Positions 1 through 9,601 are shown, counted from the stretch's first letter. The stretch: 48,615 nucleotides of DNA from CAJJBL01 sp964519035 (GCA_964519035.1 CAZFKZ010000010.1:1-48615), one strand, 5' to 3'. A program made the numbers and translations. Notes: generated by a model not told the origin, from the letters alone.

Positions 1-344
1 GATGAAATATTCTCACTCAAAAAAAACAAACTAATCAAAGTTATGATAAGCGGAGACACACCTCGTGCAACAGGATATACTTCCGAAAGTTCTCCATATT
101 TATAGGCGTTTAACAAAAAAATTTGATAGAAAAAATGTAAAAAAGCACTCAGTAAGATGTAATAAATTCCATTAATATTAGGGAAGCCAAATATACATAT
201 TCCTATTATTGATAATGGGATATGTCCTAATACAACTGATGTCATGCTTAATAACTTATCTTTAGACCCCCTTAGAATAAAATTCCATAAAGCATGTAAA
301 AAAGCAGCACATAAAACAGCTATAATGATTGTTAAATCGTTAAT
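1..344 (-). CDS. DMT/EamA family permease, N-terminal part (runs off the window)
   Basis: Reading the minus strand gives an uninterrupted hydrophobic frame from about 344 to the window edge. Its start contains HALWNFILRGS and, further on, the EVYPVARGVSPL stretch typical of EamA (drug/metabolite transporter) permeases, followed by more hydrophobic segments. The first in-frame stop upstream is at 357-359 and no ATG precedes the first membrane helix. The best start is an ATT at 342-344; the first ATG would remove helix 1. It lies 47 bases downstream of the thiamine-diphosphate enzyme gene on the same strand, so the two may be cotranscribed. Substrate cannot be inferred. The family call is fairly safe; the start is not. 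Confidence 0.65.
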   Translation of the reverse strand, partial: MNDLTIIIAVLCAAFLHALWNFILRGSKDKLLSMTSVVLGHIPLSIIGICIFGFPNINGIYYILLSAFLHFFYQIFLLNAYKYGELSEVYPVARGVSPLIITLISLFFLSENIS

Positions 345-391
345 ATTATACTTTCTTTAAAAAACTTAATTAACTAAAAATTTTAATGAAA

Positions 392-1939
392 TTAGATCAT
401 TACCTCTATTAAATATGGACCATTTTCTTTTAATCCATATTTAAAGAATTTAACTAAATCATCTATATTATCAACACGAACAGCATCTACACCCATTCCT
501 CGTGATATAGAGACCCAATCTAAAGAAGGTTTTTTTAAAGACAACATTTCTAAAGCAGATTTTCCAGGATTAACTACACCGACATTAGTTAATTCACCTT
601 GCAATATTTTATAACTTTGATTAGCAAAAATTAGAACTGTGATATCCAAATTTTCTCTAGCCATTGTCCATAATGATTGCACAGTATACATTGCACTACC
701 ATCTCCTTCGAGAGCAATAACTTTTTGATCTGGAGAAGCTACGGCTGCGCCAATAGCTAAGGGCATTCCAAAGCCAATAGAACCTCCACAATTATTTAAC
801 CATGTATGAGGACGAGAGCCTGCAGTTTGTGCAAAAAATTCTCTTCCAGTAGTTACAGACTCATCTACAATAATTGCATTTTCTGGAATTAATGCCCCTA
901 GAACCATTCCAAGAGAAGTTGTGTTAATAGGACCAGCAGGAATCTCAGGAATTTTCATTTCTGAAATTGTTGAAGGTATAATTTTTGTGGCTCCTAATAA
1001 ATCAGATAATTCTTCAACCATTTCTCCTATGTTGTCTGAAAGGGATGCTAATTCAATAAATTTAGTTCCATCTTGGGTTAATATGCCAGGTTTATTTGGA
1101 TATGCAAAAAAAGCAACAGGTCTTCTTGCACCAATAACTATGATTGTATCAAAATCTTTTAAAATACTGACAGCGCTATCTACGACATAAGGTATTCTGA
1201 CCGAGTTAATTCTTCCAGCACCTTTATCTAAACGTGCATTGAACCAATCTGTTTTTATAGGACAACCTAGTTTATCAGCAATTTTGGCTATATTAATTAA
1301 ATTTCCTTCTTCTAAAGCAGCTCCACCTACAAGGATCATTGGATTTTTTGCCTTTTGCAAAGCTAAAGCTGCTTCTTTAATTAAAGCAGATGGTACTTTG
1401 TTAAGAGTAACTTGCAATTCAATATTTTGAGCCTCACTTCCCTCATTCCAAGCTGTGTCTCCTGGTAGGATTAATGTTGCAATTTGTCCGGGGGCAACCA
1501 TAGCTGCAGAAATAGCTTCTGCACCATCTTTTGCAATATCTTTAGAGGATTGACTTGTTTTGACCCAATGTGAAACTGGCTTAGCTATTCCTTCAATATC
1601 AGATGTCAATGGAGCATTTAATTTGATATGATCTAATGCATGCTCTCCCACAATATTTACTATTCCTGAATTTGCTTTTTTTGCATTATGAAGATTTGCA
1701 AGTCCATTTGCTAAACCAGGACCCAAATGTAACAATGTTGATGCTGGAGATCTTTTCATTCTGTAATAACCGTCTGCAGCGCCAGTTGCACACCCTTCGA
1801 ATAGACACAAGATACTTCTCATTTTTTCGTATTTATCAAGGGCCGCAACAAAATGCATCTCTGAAGTTCCAGGATTTGTAAAACAAACATCTACATCTCC
1901 AGATAATAAAGTCCGAACTAAACTTTCTGCACCATTCAT
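392..1939 (-). CDS. Thiamine-diphosphate enzyme, acetolactate synthase large-subunit-like
   Basis: A 515-residue protein with the three-domain layout of the pyruvate oxidase/acetolactate synthase superfamily. The N-terminal domain has the NPGTSEMHF motif and the activating glutamate at about residue 48 (FEGCATGAADGY). The C-terminal diphosphate/Mg site is GDGSAMYTVQ (from about 412) followed about 30 residues later by an Asn. It is shorter than biosynthetic acetolactate synthases (about 560-590 residues) and has no regulatory subunit beside it, so a catabolic decarboxylase or lyase related to benzoylformate decarboxylase is more likely than branched-chain amino acid synthesis. GGAG lies seven bases before the ATG. 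It follows an SDR gene on the same strand. Family is confident; substrate is unknown. Confidence 0.8.
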   Translation of the reverse strand: MNGAESLVRTLLSGDVDVCFTNPGTSEMHFVAALDKYEKMRSILCLFEGCATGAADGYYRMKRSPASTLLHLGPGLANGLANLHNAKKANSGIVNIVGEHALDHIKLNAPLTSDIEGIAKPVSHWVKTSQSSKDIAKDGAEAISAAMVAPGQIATLILPGDTAWNEGSEAQNIELQVTLNKVPSALIKEAALALQKAKNPMILVGGAALEEGNLINIAKIADKLGCPIKTDWFNARLDKGAGRINSVRIPYVVDSAVSILKDFDTIIVIGARRPVAFFAYPNKPGILTQDGTKFIELASLSDNIGEMVEELSDLLGATKIIPSTISEMKIPEIPAGPINTTSLGMVLGALIPENAIIVDESVTTGREFFAQTAGSRPHTWLNNCGGSIGFGMPLAIGAAVASPDQKVIALEGDGSAMYTVQSLWTMARENLDITVLIFANQSYKILQGELTNVGVVNPGKSALEMLSLKKPSLDWVSISRGMGVDAVRVDNIDDLVKFFKYGLKENGPYLIEVMI

Positions 1940-2028
1940 TTAAATCTCCAAATTAAAAAACATTTAACATATTAAATACTTATTATATAAACTGTGATTT
2001 GTTATTTGTAATTATTAAAATTAATTAA

Positions 2029-2790
2029 CTACCACTCTTTTCCAGCAGTCCATCCACCATCAATAATTAAGTTAGTTCCTGTGCAAAAACTTGCATCTTC
2101 ACTTGCTAAATATAAAACAGCACTTGAAATTTCTGAAGGCTCTCCCCAACGTTTCATAGCATGTAAATTTCTTACTTTTTGAGAAGCCTCTTCATCTTGA
2201 AAATATCTCTCTGTCAAAGGCGTTCTAATGACACCTGGACCCACGGCATTAACTCTAATATCATATTTGGCTAAATCAATTGCTAATTGTTTTGTCATTC
2301 CAGCTGTAGCATGTTTAGAAGCGGTGTAAGCGCATCTATTAGGAGCAGATGTTACACTTAAAGTTGATGAAGTTATAACAATATTACCTTTAGTTTCCTT
2401 TTCAACACAATGTTTTGCAAATGTTTGAGCTGTAATAAACACTCCAGTTACATTTATATCAATTACCTTTCTCCATTCTTCAATAGATAGCTCTAATGGT
2501 GAAACAATCTCTCTTATTCCAGCATTACAAAAGGCTACATCTAAGCTTCCAAAATGATCATAAGCATTTTTCATTGCTTCTATTGTTTGATCTTGATTTG
2601 TAACATCTAATTTAAAAGGCTCTGCATCACCTCCAGCAGATTTAATTTCATTTGCCACTCTCTGAGCCATATCAAAATCTAAGTCTGACACTGCGACATT
2701 AGCACCTTCTTTAGCAAAACTTAAACCTGTTTGACGCCCTATTCCACCTGCTGCTCCAGTAATAAATACTGTTTTGTTTTTAAATCTCAT
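2029..2790 (-). CDS. Short-chain dehydrogenase/reductase (SDR)
   Basis: A 253-residue classical SDR that should oxidise or reduce an alcohol/ketone with NAD(P). Visible motifs in order: the cofactor-binding TGAAGGIG at residues 11-18, NAG at about 89-91, a catalytic Ser near 142, and the YTASK active site (Tyr155, Lys159). It ends with the IIDGGWTAG tail common in this family. The Asp in AVSDLDF after strand 2 favours NAD. A strong GAGGGGG ribosome site precedes the ATG. It is first in a minus-strand run with the ThDP enzyme 89 bases downstream, so the enzymes may act on neighbouring steps of one degradation pathway. The substrate is not identifiable. Confidence 0.85.
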   Translation of the reverse strand: MRFKNKTVFITGAAGGIGRQTGLSFAKEGANVAVSDLDFDMAQRVANEIKSAGGDAEPFKLDVTNQDQTIEAMKNAYDHFGSLDVAFCNAGIREIVSPLELSIEEWRKVIDINVTGVFITAQTFAKHCVEKETKGNIVITSSTLSVTSAPNRCAYTASKHATAGMTKQLAIDLAKYDIRVNAVGPGVIRTPLTERYFQDEEASQKVRNLHAMKRWGEPSEISSAVLYLASEDASFCTGTNLIIDGGWTAGKEW

Positions 2791-2866
2791 TGAAAACCCC
2801 CTCTTTTAATGCAAGTTTATTTGAATAAATATTTTTAACAATAGATAATATTCATTGGAGTTTTAA

Positions 2867-3253
2867 ATGGATTTAGAACATTTAGTATTTAATACTGGTC
2901 CTAAAAGAGTAGGTCCGTTTAGTCATGCAGTAAAAGCAGGAGAATTTCTTTTTGTAACTGGACAAATGCCAACATTACCAGATGACCCTAAATCTTTAAT
3001 TAGTAATGACGTAGAAAAGCAAACCCATCAAGTAATGGAAAACCTCAAGAATGTTTTAAAGCAATCTGGATCTTCTTTTGATAGAGTTGCATTTGTAAGA
3101 GTTTACCTAGTAAACTTTCAGGATTTTGACAAAGTGAATAATATTTATAAAACTTATTTTAATGAAAGTAAGCTTCCTGCTAGAACATGTATAGGTGTAA
3201 CAGGCCTTGCTGCAGGAGCTTCAGTAGAAATAGATCTAGTTGCTAAACTATAG
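2867..3253 (+). CDS. RidA/YjgF family enamine/imine deaminase-like protein
   Basis: A 128-residue RidA-fold protein, the normal family length. It shows the N-terminal GPFSHAVKAGEFLFVTGQMP segment and the C-terminal region with the conserved Arg (ARTCIGV) followed by GASVEIDLVAKL. Members hydrolyse reactive enamines/imines made by PLP enzymes, or serve as deaminases in catabolic operons. GGAG sits just before the ATG. The gene is divergent from the SDR and is followed after 17 bases by azlC. The AzlCD partners concern amino-acid export, which fits an amino-acid-related role, but the precise substrate is unknown. Confidence 0.85.
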   Translation: MDLEHLVFNTGPKRVGPFSHAVKAGEFLFVTGQMPTLPDDPKSLISNDVEKQTHQVMENLKNVLKQSGSSFDRVAFVRVYLVNFQDFDKVNNIYKTYFNESKLPARTCIGVTGLAAGASVEIDLVAKL

Positions 3254-3270
3254 TAAAGAAACATATCTCA

Positions 3271-3990
3271 ATGCAAAATCAAATTGCTCTATTTAAAAAA
3301 GGCCTATTGACTGGTTATGGTTTCTCAGGAATTGGCATGAGTGCAGCTATGTTTGGATTTGGAGTGTATGCTGGTGAAGCAGGATTAGATCTTTCGCTAT
3401 GTATAGGAGCACTTTTAATTTTGTGGAGCCTTCCAGGGATGGTTATATTTGTTTCTCTGTATACAATTGGGACCCCCATAATCTTACTATTTACAACTGT
3501 CTTATTAGCTAATATGAGACAGTTTTTTTTAGTTTTATCTGGTATGGTATTAATGAATATTAATAGTCACAAGATTCCTTTTATATCTAAATTATTTTGG
3601 GCTCACCTTATTAGCCCTACTAGTTGGGCAGAATTAGTCAAAATAAAAGATGAGATTAATGAAAAACAACTTTTATATTTTTTCAAAGGTTTAACCACAG
3701 GTTTAGTTTCAATTTGCCTTATAGGTACAATAATTGGTTATTACTTATATAATATCTTACCGACTTACTTGGTGTCTATTCCTGTTTTTATAATGCCTTT
3801 ATATATAACAATTTTAATGCTTAGGGCAGTTGAGTTGTTTTATAGAGTTGCTGTTATAAGTGGCGGATTAATAGGACCTGTACTTTTTCCCTATACTGGT
3901 GATTGGAGCATAATAATTGCTGGTATAAGCGGTGGAACTATTGGGTTATGCGTAAATTATTTTGTTGAAAAGAGCAATAAAAATGGCTGA
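3271..3990 (+). CDS. azlC: AzlC family branched-chain amino acid exporter, large subunit
   Basis: A 239-residue polytopic membrane protein with the AzlC N-terminal pattern: a basic start, a GYGFSGIGMSAAMFGFGVYA helix, an ILWSLPGMV segment, and a glycine-rich last helix. AzlC and AzlD together export branched-chain amino acids or analogues in Bacillus (4-azaleucine resistance); the substrate here is not known. It begins 17 bases after ridA and its last eight bases overlap the start of azlD, so the subunits are translationally coupled. Confidence 0.8.
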   Translation: MQNQIALFKKGLLTGYGFSGIGMSAAMFGFGVYAGEAGLDLSLCIGALLILWSLPGMVIFVSLYTIGTPIILLFTTVLLANMRQFFLVLSGMVLMNINSHKIPFISKLFWAHLISPTSWAELVKIKDEINEKQLLYFFKGLTTGLVSICLIGTIIGYYLYNILPTYLVSIPVFIMPLYITILMLRAVELFYRVAVISGGLIGPVLFPYTGDWSIIIAGISGGTIGLCVNYFVEKSNKNG

Positions 3991-4339
3991 TATTCCCTTT
4001 ATAAATGAAGACATAATGCCTTGGGTTACACTTTTTGTTGCAGGTTTTGGTATTTTTGTATGGCGATTTCTTGGGCTAACATTATCAAGCAAAATTAAAA
4101 AAGATAGTCTGTTTGCAAAATGGATAAATGCGGTAGCTTTTGCTATGACTACAGGTTTAATGGTAAGAATAGTTTTTTATCCTACAGGAGCATTATCTGA
4201 AACAGCAATGTTAGATAGATTAGTGCCTTTTATCATTGGAGTTACAGTTTTTTTATTTTTCCCTAAAAAACCTATTATAGGTTTACTTGTTGGGATGACT
4301 GCATTTAGCTCTACTATATTTTATCGAGTAATTTATTAA
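3983..4339 (+). CDS. azlD: AzlD family transporter small subunit
   Basis: A small membrane protein of about 118 residues with four likely helices and the AzlD signature: FVWRFLGLTLS near the start, then WINAVAFAMTTGLMVRIVFYPTG. It pairs with AzlC. I chose the ATG at 3983, which overlaps the azlC stop (ATGGCTGA arrangement); an in-frame TTG at 3962 would add seven basic residues but buries more deeply in azlC. Its stop overlaps the stop of the opposing acyl-CoA dehydrogenase gene by four bases. Confidence 0.8.
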   Translation: MADIPFINEDIMPWVTLFVAGFGIFVWRFLGLTLSSKIKKDSLFAKWINAVAFAMTTGLMVRIVFYPTGALSETAMLDRLVPFIIGVTVFLFFPKKPIIGLLVGMTAFSSTIFYRVIY

Positions 4340-5508
4340 TTATCCGAAACAAGTTGTTTTGCGATTATTAATTTTTGGAGCTCGTTGGTACCTTCACCTA
4401 TAGCTAGTAAAGGAGCATCTCTATAATACCTCTCAACATTATATTCTGGAGAATAACCAAATCCACCATGAATTCTCATTGCTTCTGTTGCATTGAATAA
4501 AGCTGTCTCTGTTGCAAAAAGCTTAGCCATACCCGCTTGTAAATCTGAACGATTTCCAGAATCATAAGCTTCAGCTGCTTGCAATGTTAATAATCTAGAG
4601 GCTTCTAGCCTAGTTGCCATTTCAGCTAATTTTATTTGAATAGATTGATGTTCACAAATTGGCTTTCCAAATGTCTTTCTTGTTTTTGAATAAAGAATAG
4701 AATCTTCTAGAGCCGCTCTTGAAACTCCAACACCTCTTGCTGCAACATTAATTCTACCTAATTCAAGACCAGCTAATATCTGCTTTAACCCTTTCCCTTC
4801 AAACTCACCAATAAGATTGGAACTAGAAACACGGACGTTTTCAAATTGAACTTCACCAGTATCAATTCCCTTATAACCCAACTTCTTCAATTTTCTAGCA
4901 ACAAAGCCATCTTTTTTTTCTACTAGAATTAAACTCATACCTTTATGAGCAGGCTTAATATCCGTATTAGTTTTTACTAAAACTGCTAGTATATCTCCTT
5001 GCACAGAGTTAGTTATCCATGTTTTGTTACCATTAATTATATATGAATCATTCTCTTTTACAGCTTTTGTATTAATTGCTTGAAGGTCAGTTCCACAATC
5101 TGGCTCTGTAAGAGCAATTCCTCCCCTTAACTCTCCTGATGCAAATTTAGGAAGATAAAATTCTTTCATTTCTTTTGTACCAAAACGCTCAACAGCTGCA
5201 CACATTATTAAATGTGAATTGAAAATTCCTGATACCGACATCCAAACAGCAGATACATTTTCAACTATTTTTGAATATGTTACCGCAGATAAACCTAACC
5301 CACCATACTCTGGAGAAATAGTTGCACCAAACAAACCTAAATCAGCCATTTTATCCGCTATTAATTGTGGGTATTTATCTTCTGACTCAAATTCTCTAAC
5401 AAATGGTTTTACATCTCTTTCCAAAAACTTGTTGACTGAATCTATTATTAATTTTTCATCTGATAATTGAGTAGCTTTATCAATTTCAAGAGTGCTTTGA
5501 TCATTCAT
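4336..5508 (-). CDS. Acyl-CoA dehydrogenase
   Basis: A 390-residue FAD enzyme of the usual family length, introducing a 2,3-double bond into an acyl-CoA and passing electrons to ETF. Motifs: LTEPDCGTDLQAI (FAD contact), WITNSVQGD, a C-terminal helix domain with HGGFGYSPEYNVERYYRDA, and the catalytic base Glu at about 372 in IGEGTNELQ. That placement matches short/medium-chain and glutaryl/isovaleryl types. AGGAG precedes the ATG. It lies 22 bases downstream of an MmgE/PrpD gene on the same strand, so they are probably cotranscribed. Chain-length specificity cannot be read from the sequence. Confidence 0.9.
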   Translation of the reverse strand: MNDQSTLEIDKATQLSDEKLIIDSVNKFLERDVKPFVREFESEDKYPQLIADKMADLGLFGATISPEYGGLGLSAVTYSKIVENVSAVWMSVSGIFNSHLIMCAAVERFGTKEMKEFYLPKFASGELRGGIALTEPDCGTDLQAINTKAVKENDSYIINGNKTWITNSVQGDILAVLVKTNTDIKPAHKGMSLILVEKKDGFVARKLKKLGYKGIDTGEVQFENVRVSSSNLIGEFEGKGLKQILAGLELGRINVAARGVGVSRAALEDSILYSKTRKTFGKPICEHQSIQIKLAEMATRLEASRLLTLQAAEAYDSGNRSDLQAGMAKLFATETALFNATEAMRIHGGFGYSPEYNVERYYRDAPLLAIGEGTNELQKLIIAKQLVSDN

Positions 5509-5530
5509 TCTTTATCTCCTGTTAAATAAT

Positions 5531-6913
5531 TTACAAGTCCACCTGACTTAATTCAAAAATTGAATTAACAGTATTCACACTGTCCATTCGTAACATTAAA
5601 TCAGTTAGCTGATTTATCCTTTTTGAAGATAAGTATGGCTCAGTTAAACCTTTGAATTTTGAAATAAACTCACTATCTTTCATAAAATTATCTGGTTCAC
5701 CTTTTGGAATCTTTACAAATTTTTCATACTTAACTCCATCAACTACTACCTTGACTTTTGCACTCATAAATTCTGGACAACAATCTTCAGCATCTTTATC
5801 AGGACTTACTTTTATTCTATTACATAGTGAGATAGTTTCTTTATTTTCAAGGTGAATCTTATAATCATCCCATGTCAAACCTCCATCTTCTATGGCAACA
5901 GCAGCACAAAATGGCATAGAGAATTGACCATCAACAATACTTTTAGGATTTTGTTTATCCTGTAATGGGTAGCCTATAATATTTAAGGCCGTTTCAGATA
6001 AACCAATATCAATATCATCTAAATTCTTAGATGAAAAACCTAATTCATTTTTTAATTCAACTAATCCATCTATTGCAGCATGGCTATATCTACAAGATGG
6101 ATATGGCTTAACCCCCAAATTTAAGGTTTCATATGCTTCACCTAATCCATGCATGGCTTTTTCAATATTTCCACCTGATGCATATGCGTGCAAGTAGCCC
6201 CACTGACCTTCGAACGCTTCAGATGGTCCCTTAAAACCTTCTCCAGCCATAATTGCACAATTCAATCCATTTTGAGCCGCTTGGCCAACGTGTGATCTTT
6301 TCGTCCAAGCTCCATCTGTAAGGAATTGCATTGATCCTGCTGATTGACTAAGAGCTATCCCAAACGCAGAAATAAATTGCTGCTTATTTAAGCCAATCAA
6401 ATAACCTGCTGCTGCTGCTGCACCAAAAATTCCACATGTTGCTGATGGATGAAATCCTTTTTTATAGTGTGCTGATGAACCACCTGCCAACCCTAATCTA
6501 ATCTGTATTTCATAACCTAAAACACATGCTGTAATTAGTTCTTGTCCTGAAGATTTTTTCATTTGAGCTGCAGCCAAGGCAGCTGATAAAATTGGGGCAC
6601 TTGAATGCAAAGAAGCTTCTGCATGTGTATCATCAAAATCAAGTGAGTGAGCCAAAGTTCCATTTAGTAATGCTGCTGCACTTGGGGTATAACTATTTTT
6701 ATCTGAAAAAACTTGGCAGCTTCCATTATTCATTTCTAATTTTTCAATTGAAGAAACTAGGCTTGGGGTAGATTCAGCATCATGCCTTGCCCTTATAATT
6801 ATTCCAACTGTATCCAATATAAGTAATTTAGTTCTTTTGACAACATCCAACGGCAGATTATCAAATTTAATGTCTTCACAAAATTCAGCAAACTTCTCTG
6901 TCATTTTCTCCAT
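5531..6913 (-). CDS. MmgE/PrpD family protein (copy 1 of 3)
   Basis: A 460-residue member of the 2-methylcitrate dehydratase / cis-aconitate decarboxylase superfamily. It has the family's SLDFDDTHAEASLHSSAPILSA region, the GFHPSATCGIFGAAAAAG helix, WTKRSHVGQAAQNG, and the YPSCRYSHAAIDG segment. Family members dehydrate, decarboxylate or isomerise tricarboxylates and other acids; the true reaction here is unknown. The ATG at 6913 has GGAG seven bases upstream; a second in-frame ATG nine bases later is possible. It is upstream of the acyl-CoA dehydrogenase in the same orientation and divergent from the amidase. Confidence 0.85.
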   Translation of the reverse strand: MEKMTEKFAEFCEDIKFDNLPLDVVKRTKLLILDTVGIIIRARHDAESTPSLVSSIEKLEMNNGSCQVFSDKNSYTPSAAALLNGTLAHSLDFDDTHAEASLHSSAPILSAALAAAQMKKSSGQELITACVLGYEIQIRLGLAGGSSAHYKKGFHPSATCGIFGAAAAAGYLIGLNKQQFISAFGIALSQSAGSMQFLTDGAWTKRSHVGQAAQNGLNCAIMAGEGFKGPSEAFEGQWGYLHAYASGGNIEKAMHGLGEAYETLNLGVKPYPSCRYSHAAIDGLVELKNELGFSSKNLDDIDIGLSETALNIIGYPLQDKQNPKSIVDGQFSMPFCAAVAIEDGGLTWDDYKIHLENKETISLCNRIKVSPDKDAEDCCPEFMSAKVKVVVDGVKYEKFVKIPKGEPDNFMKDSEFISKFKGLTEPYLSSKRINQLTDLMLRMDSVNTVNSIFELSQVDL

Positions 6914-7025
6914 GATACCACTCCACTTAAATATTATTTGAAAATATTAAACTAAAAATTAATTATACAAAACTAAAAAATAAACAGTATGATAAAACAG
7001 TTTAATTTTTAAAATGTAGGATGAC

Positions 7026-8309
7026 ATGACAGAAGCTTTTAAGCTATCAGCCACTGACGCAATAGCAGAGATTAGTAAAGGTCAACTCTCCAGACATGAA
7101 TGGGTTTTAAGTTGTATAAAAAGAATAAAGGAAAATGAAAATAAAATTAAAGCTTGGGTATGTATTGATGAAGAAAACGCTATTAAAAAAGCAAAGAAAT
7201 TAGACAATATAGGATTAAAAGAAAATTTAGGAATTCCTTTTGGCATAAAAGATATTATCGACTCAAGTAATTTACCATCTACTCTTGGCACACCCTTTTA
7301 TAGCCAAAATATTCCAATAAGAGACGCTGGATCTGTGGCTATAGCAAAAGAAACCGGCTGTATTGTTTTGGGTAAAACTGTGACAACAGAGCTAGGACAT
7401 CGAGCACCTGGCCCCACTAAAAACCCACACAATCATAAACATACACCTGGAGGATCAAGTTCTGGTTCTGCTGCAGCTGTAGCAAATATGATGGTGCCTA
7501 TATGTTTAGGAACTCAAACAACTGGTTCAGTTATAAGACCAGCAGCATATTGTGGAGTTATCGGTTATAAGCCAACATATGGAGATTTTGACAAATCAGG
7601 TATTCTCCCTAACTCACCATCTATAGATACTTTAGGTTTAATGACAAGATCAGTTGAAGATCTCTCATTATTTAGATCTGTCTTATTAGAAGAAAAAATT
7701 ATAAGCCCAAAAGAAATTGAATTAAAAAAACTAAAAATTGCTTTTGTAAAGTCTCCTCATTGGAATAAAACAGATACTTCTACACAAGAAAATTTGATAA
7801 AGCTTACTAACAATATGCAAAAAAATAATATAAATATTATTGATTTGGATATAGATCACATTATTACAAAATCTGATCAATTACACTTAGATATAAGCGG
7901 TTATGAATTTAAAAGATCAATATCATATGAACGTTTTAATCACTTCAATGATCTTAGTGATCAATTAAGAAATGGAAGATTAAGCGATGGTTATAAAGTT
8001 ACAAATGAATTATATAAAATTGCTATCAATGAGCTTAAAATATTAAGGCATAATATTGATTTAATTTTCAATGATATTGATTTGATAATTACTCCAAGTG
8101 CTCCTGGAGAGGCTTTAGAAGGATTAGAATATACTGGATCACCAATTTTTAATACCACATGGTCTATATCTGGAAATCCTTGCGTTACTCTTCCATTATT
8201 TAAAGGAAAACTAAACTTACCTATTGGATGTCAACTAATTACAAAAGTTGGAGACGATAATAATTTATTAAACTATGCAAAAAGCATTTTAAACCACTAC
8301 TTAAAATGA
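7026..8309 (+). CDS. Amidase signature family hydrolase
   Basis: A 427-residue amidase-signature protein. The Ser-cisSer-Lys machinery is visible: Lys75 in IPFGIKD, the glycine/serine signature PGGSSSGSAAAVA (about 141-153), and the nucleophile Ser168 in QTTGSVIRPA. It should hydrolyse a small amide or urea-type bond in the cytoplasm. There is no GatB/GatC neighbour and it is shorter than GatA, so transamidation is unlikely. The start is the ATG at 7026; an ATG five bases upstream stops at once. Its 3' end overlaps the end of the opposing TRAP large permease gene by 13 bases. Substrate unknown. Confidence 0.85.
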   Translation: MTEAFKLSATDAIAEISKGQLSRHEWVLSCIKRIKENENKIKAWVCIDEENAIKKAKKLDNIGLKENLGIPFGIKDIIDSSNLPSTLGTPFYSQNIPIRDAGSVAIAKETGCIVLGKTVTTELGHRAPGPTKNPHNHKHTPGGSSSGSAAAVANMMVPICLGTQTTGSVIRPAAYCGVIGYKPTYGDFDKSGILPNSPSIDTLGLMTRSVEDLSLFRSVLLEEKIISPKEIELKKLKIAFVKSPHWNKTDTSTQENLIKLTNNMQKNNINIIDLDIDHIITKSDQLHLDISGYEFKRSISYERFNHFNDLSDQLRNGRLSDGYKVTNELYKIAINELKILRHNIDLIFNDIDLIITPSAPGEALEGLEYTGSPIFNTTWSISGNPCVTLPLFKGKLNLPIGCQLITKVGDDNNLLNYAKSILNHYLK

Positions 8310-9580
8310 GACACCACTAAGAGTTCAGGTAATGTTAGCGCTAAAGGTGGAAATAACAAAACTATAACTAAAACCACAGTGTCTGATATACAAAAAGGAA
8401 AAGATCCTTTAATCACCGTAGTTACAGGTAATCCCGTAACACCACTTACTGCAAATAAATTTAGACCAACAGGTGGTATTACACTTCCAATTTCAATACA
8501 TAAGGCCGTTAATATGCCAAGATGAATTGGATCAACTCCAAGCGCTAAAGCAACTGGAAAATATATTGGGACTGTTAAGACTAAAATAGCAACACCAGTT
8601 AAAAACATAGATAAAAACAACAATGATCCCATAAGTGCAAACAGGAACCCATGCTTAGACAAACCTAATTCACCTGCCCATTCAGCGATCATCATAGGCC
8701 AACCCATGTTCGCAAGATAAAATTGAAATATCCCAACACAACCTAGTAAAAAGAAAACTACAGCTGTTAAATTCATTGTTCTTACCGTTGTAGGCATTAG
8801 TTCTGGGAGAAAAGTTTTCCGTTTAAAAATTAAGCCATAAAAAAGAGCATAACTTGCTGCAGCTGCACCAGCCTCTGTTGGAGTAAATAATCCTCCATAC
8901 AATCCACCTAAAATAATAACGGGCATTAGTAAAGCAGGAATCGCTTCTTTAAAAGATCTCCAGACTTCGCATAGATCAAACTTACCTCTAGGTAATTTTA
9001 TAAATAAAGAAACACTTACAATAATAACAGCATCACTAATAGCCAACATTATCCCCGGGATTATACCCGCAAAGAAAAGATCGACTATAGACATTTCTGT
9101 AATTACACCAAATAGAATAAGAGTTATACTTGGTGGTATTAATAGAGCTATACCTCCCGCAGATGCAATAACACCAGCGGCCATCCATTTTGGATATCCT
9201 CGTTTGACTAACTCTGGATAAGCAATAACACTCATTGCTGCAGCCATAGCTGTTGAAGATCCTGATATCGCTCCAAAGAGAACAGCAGCTAACAAAGTTG
9301 CATAAGCAAAACCACCAGGAACCCAACCGACTAATGCATCTGCAAATTTAAAAAGTCCAGCAACAAGTCCTGTTTTTTCCATTAAAAAACCAGCAAAAAT
9401 AAAAAATGGTATAGCAACTAAAGTATACTTAGTTAAAAAGCTAAAAAAAGCTTCAAATAACGTGCTGTAAGTTAGAAAATCATCAAAAATGACTAGTAAC
9501 GCTGTAGCTCCAGCTAAAGCAATACCAATAGGCGCGCCTGCGAATAACAAACCAAATAATGATCCGCCTAAAGAAAACAT
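8297..9580 (-). CDS. dctM: TRAP transporter large permease (DctM)
   Basis: A 427-residue hydrophobic protein of the DctM family, the ion-coupled translocating subunit of a tripartite ATP-independent periplasmic transporter. Family features include AAVLFGAISGSSTAMAAAM with the GxSSTA-type reentrant loop, PPSITLILFGVITEMSIVDLFFAGIIPG, and the late PPVGLNLFAVSG segment. It is the last gene of the dctP-dctQ-dctM set and comes after a six-gene enzyme series, so it probably imports that pathway's dicarboxylate-like substrate. It starts 21 bases after dctQ with only a weak ribosome site. Confidence 0.92.
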   Translation of the reverse strand: MFSLGGSLFGLLFAGAPIGIALAGATALLVIFDDFLTYSTLFEAFFSFLTKYTLVAIPFFIFAGFLMEKTGLVAGLFKFADALVGWVPGGFAYATLLAAVLFGAISGSSTAMAAAMSVIAYPELVKRGYPKWMAAGVIASAGGIALLIPPSITLILFGVITEMSIVDLFFAGIIPGIMLAISDAVIIVSVSLFIKLPRGKFDLCEVWRSFKEAIPALLMPVIILGGLYGGLFTPTEAGAAAASYALFYGLIFKRKTFLPELMPTTVRTMNLTAVVFFLLGCVGIFQFYLANMGWPMMIAEWAGELGLSKHGFLFALMGSLLFLSMFLTGVAILVLTVPIYFPVALALGVDPIHLGILTALCIEIGSVIPPVGLNLFAVSGVTGLPVTTVIKGSFPFCISDTVVLVIVLLFPPLALTLPELLVVSHFK

Positions 9581-9601
9581 TTAAAAATACCTTTTTTTTG
9601 C

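Noticed and set aside
921..1430. Plus-strand frames of 60-90 codons across the ThDP enzyme gene
   Set aside because: They lie antisense to a gene with clear family motifs and have no motifs of their own.
3962..3982. Earlier TTG start for azlD
   Set aside because: It would lengthen the overlap with azlC and the added basic residues have no family counterpart; the ATG at 3983 is the usual stop/start overlap.
7026..8309. GatA of the Glu-tRNA(Gln) amidotransferase
   Set aside because: It is shorter than GatA and lacks neighbouring gatB or gatC.
9036..9326. A 96-codon minus frame within dctM
   Set aside because: It is another frame of the same strand, with Cys/Ser-rich composition typical of a shifted hydrophobic gene; dctM motifs run through the region.
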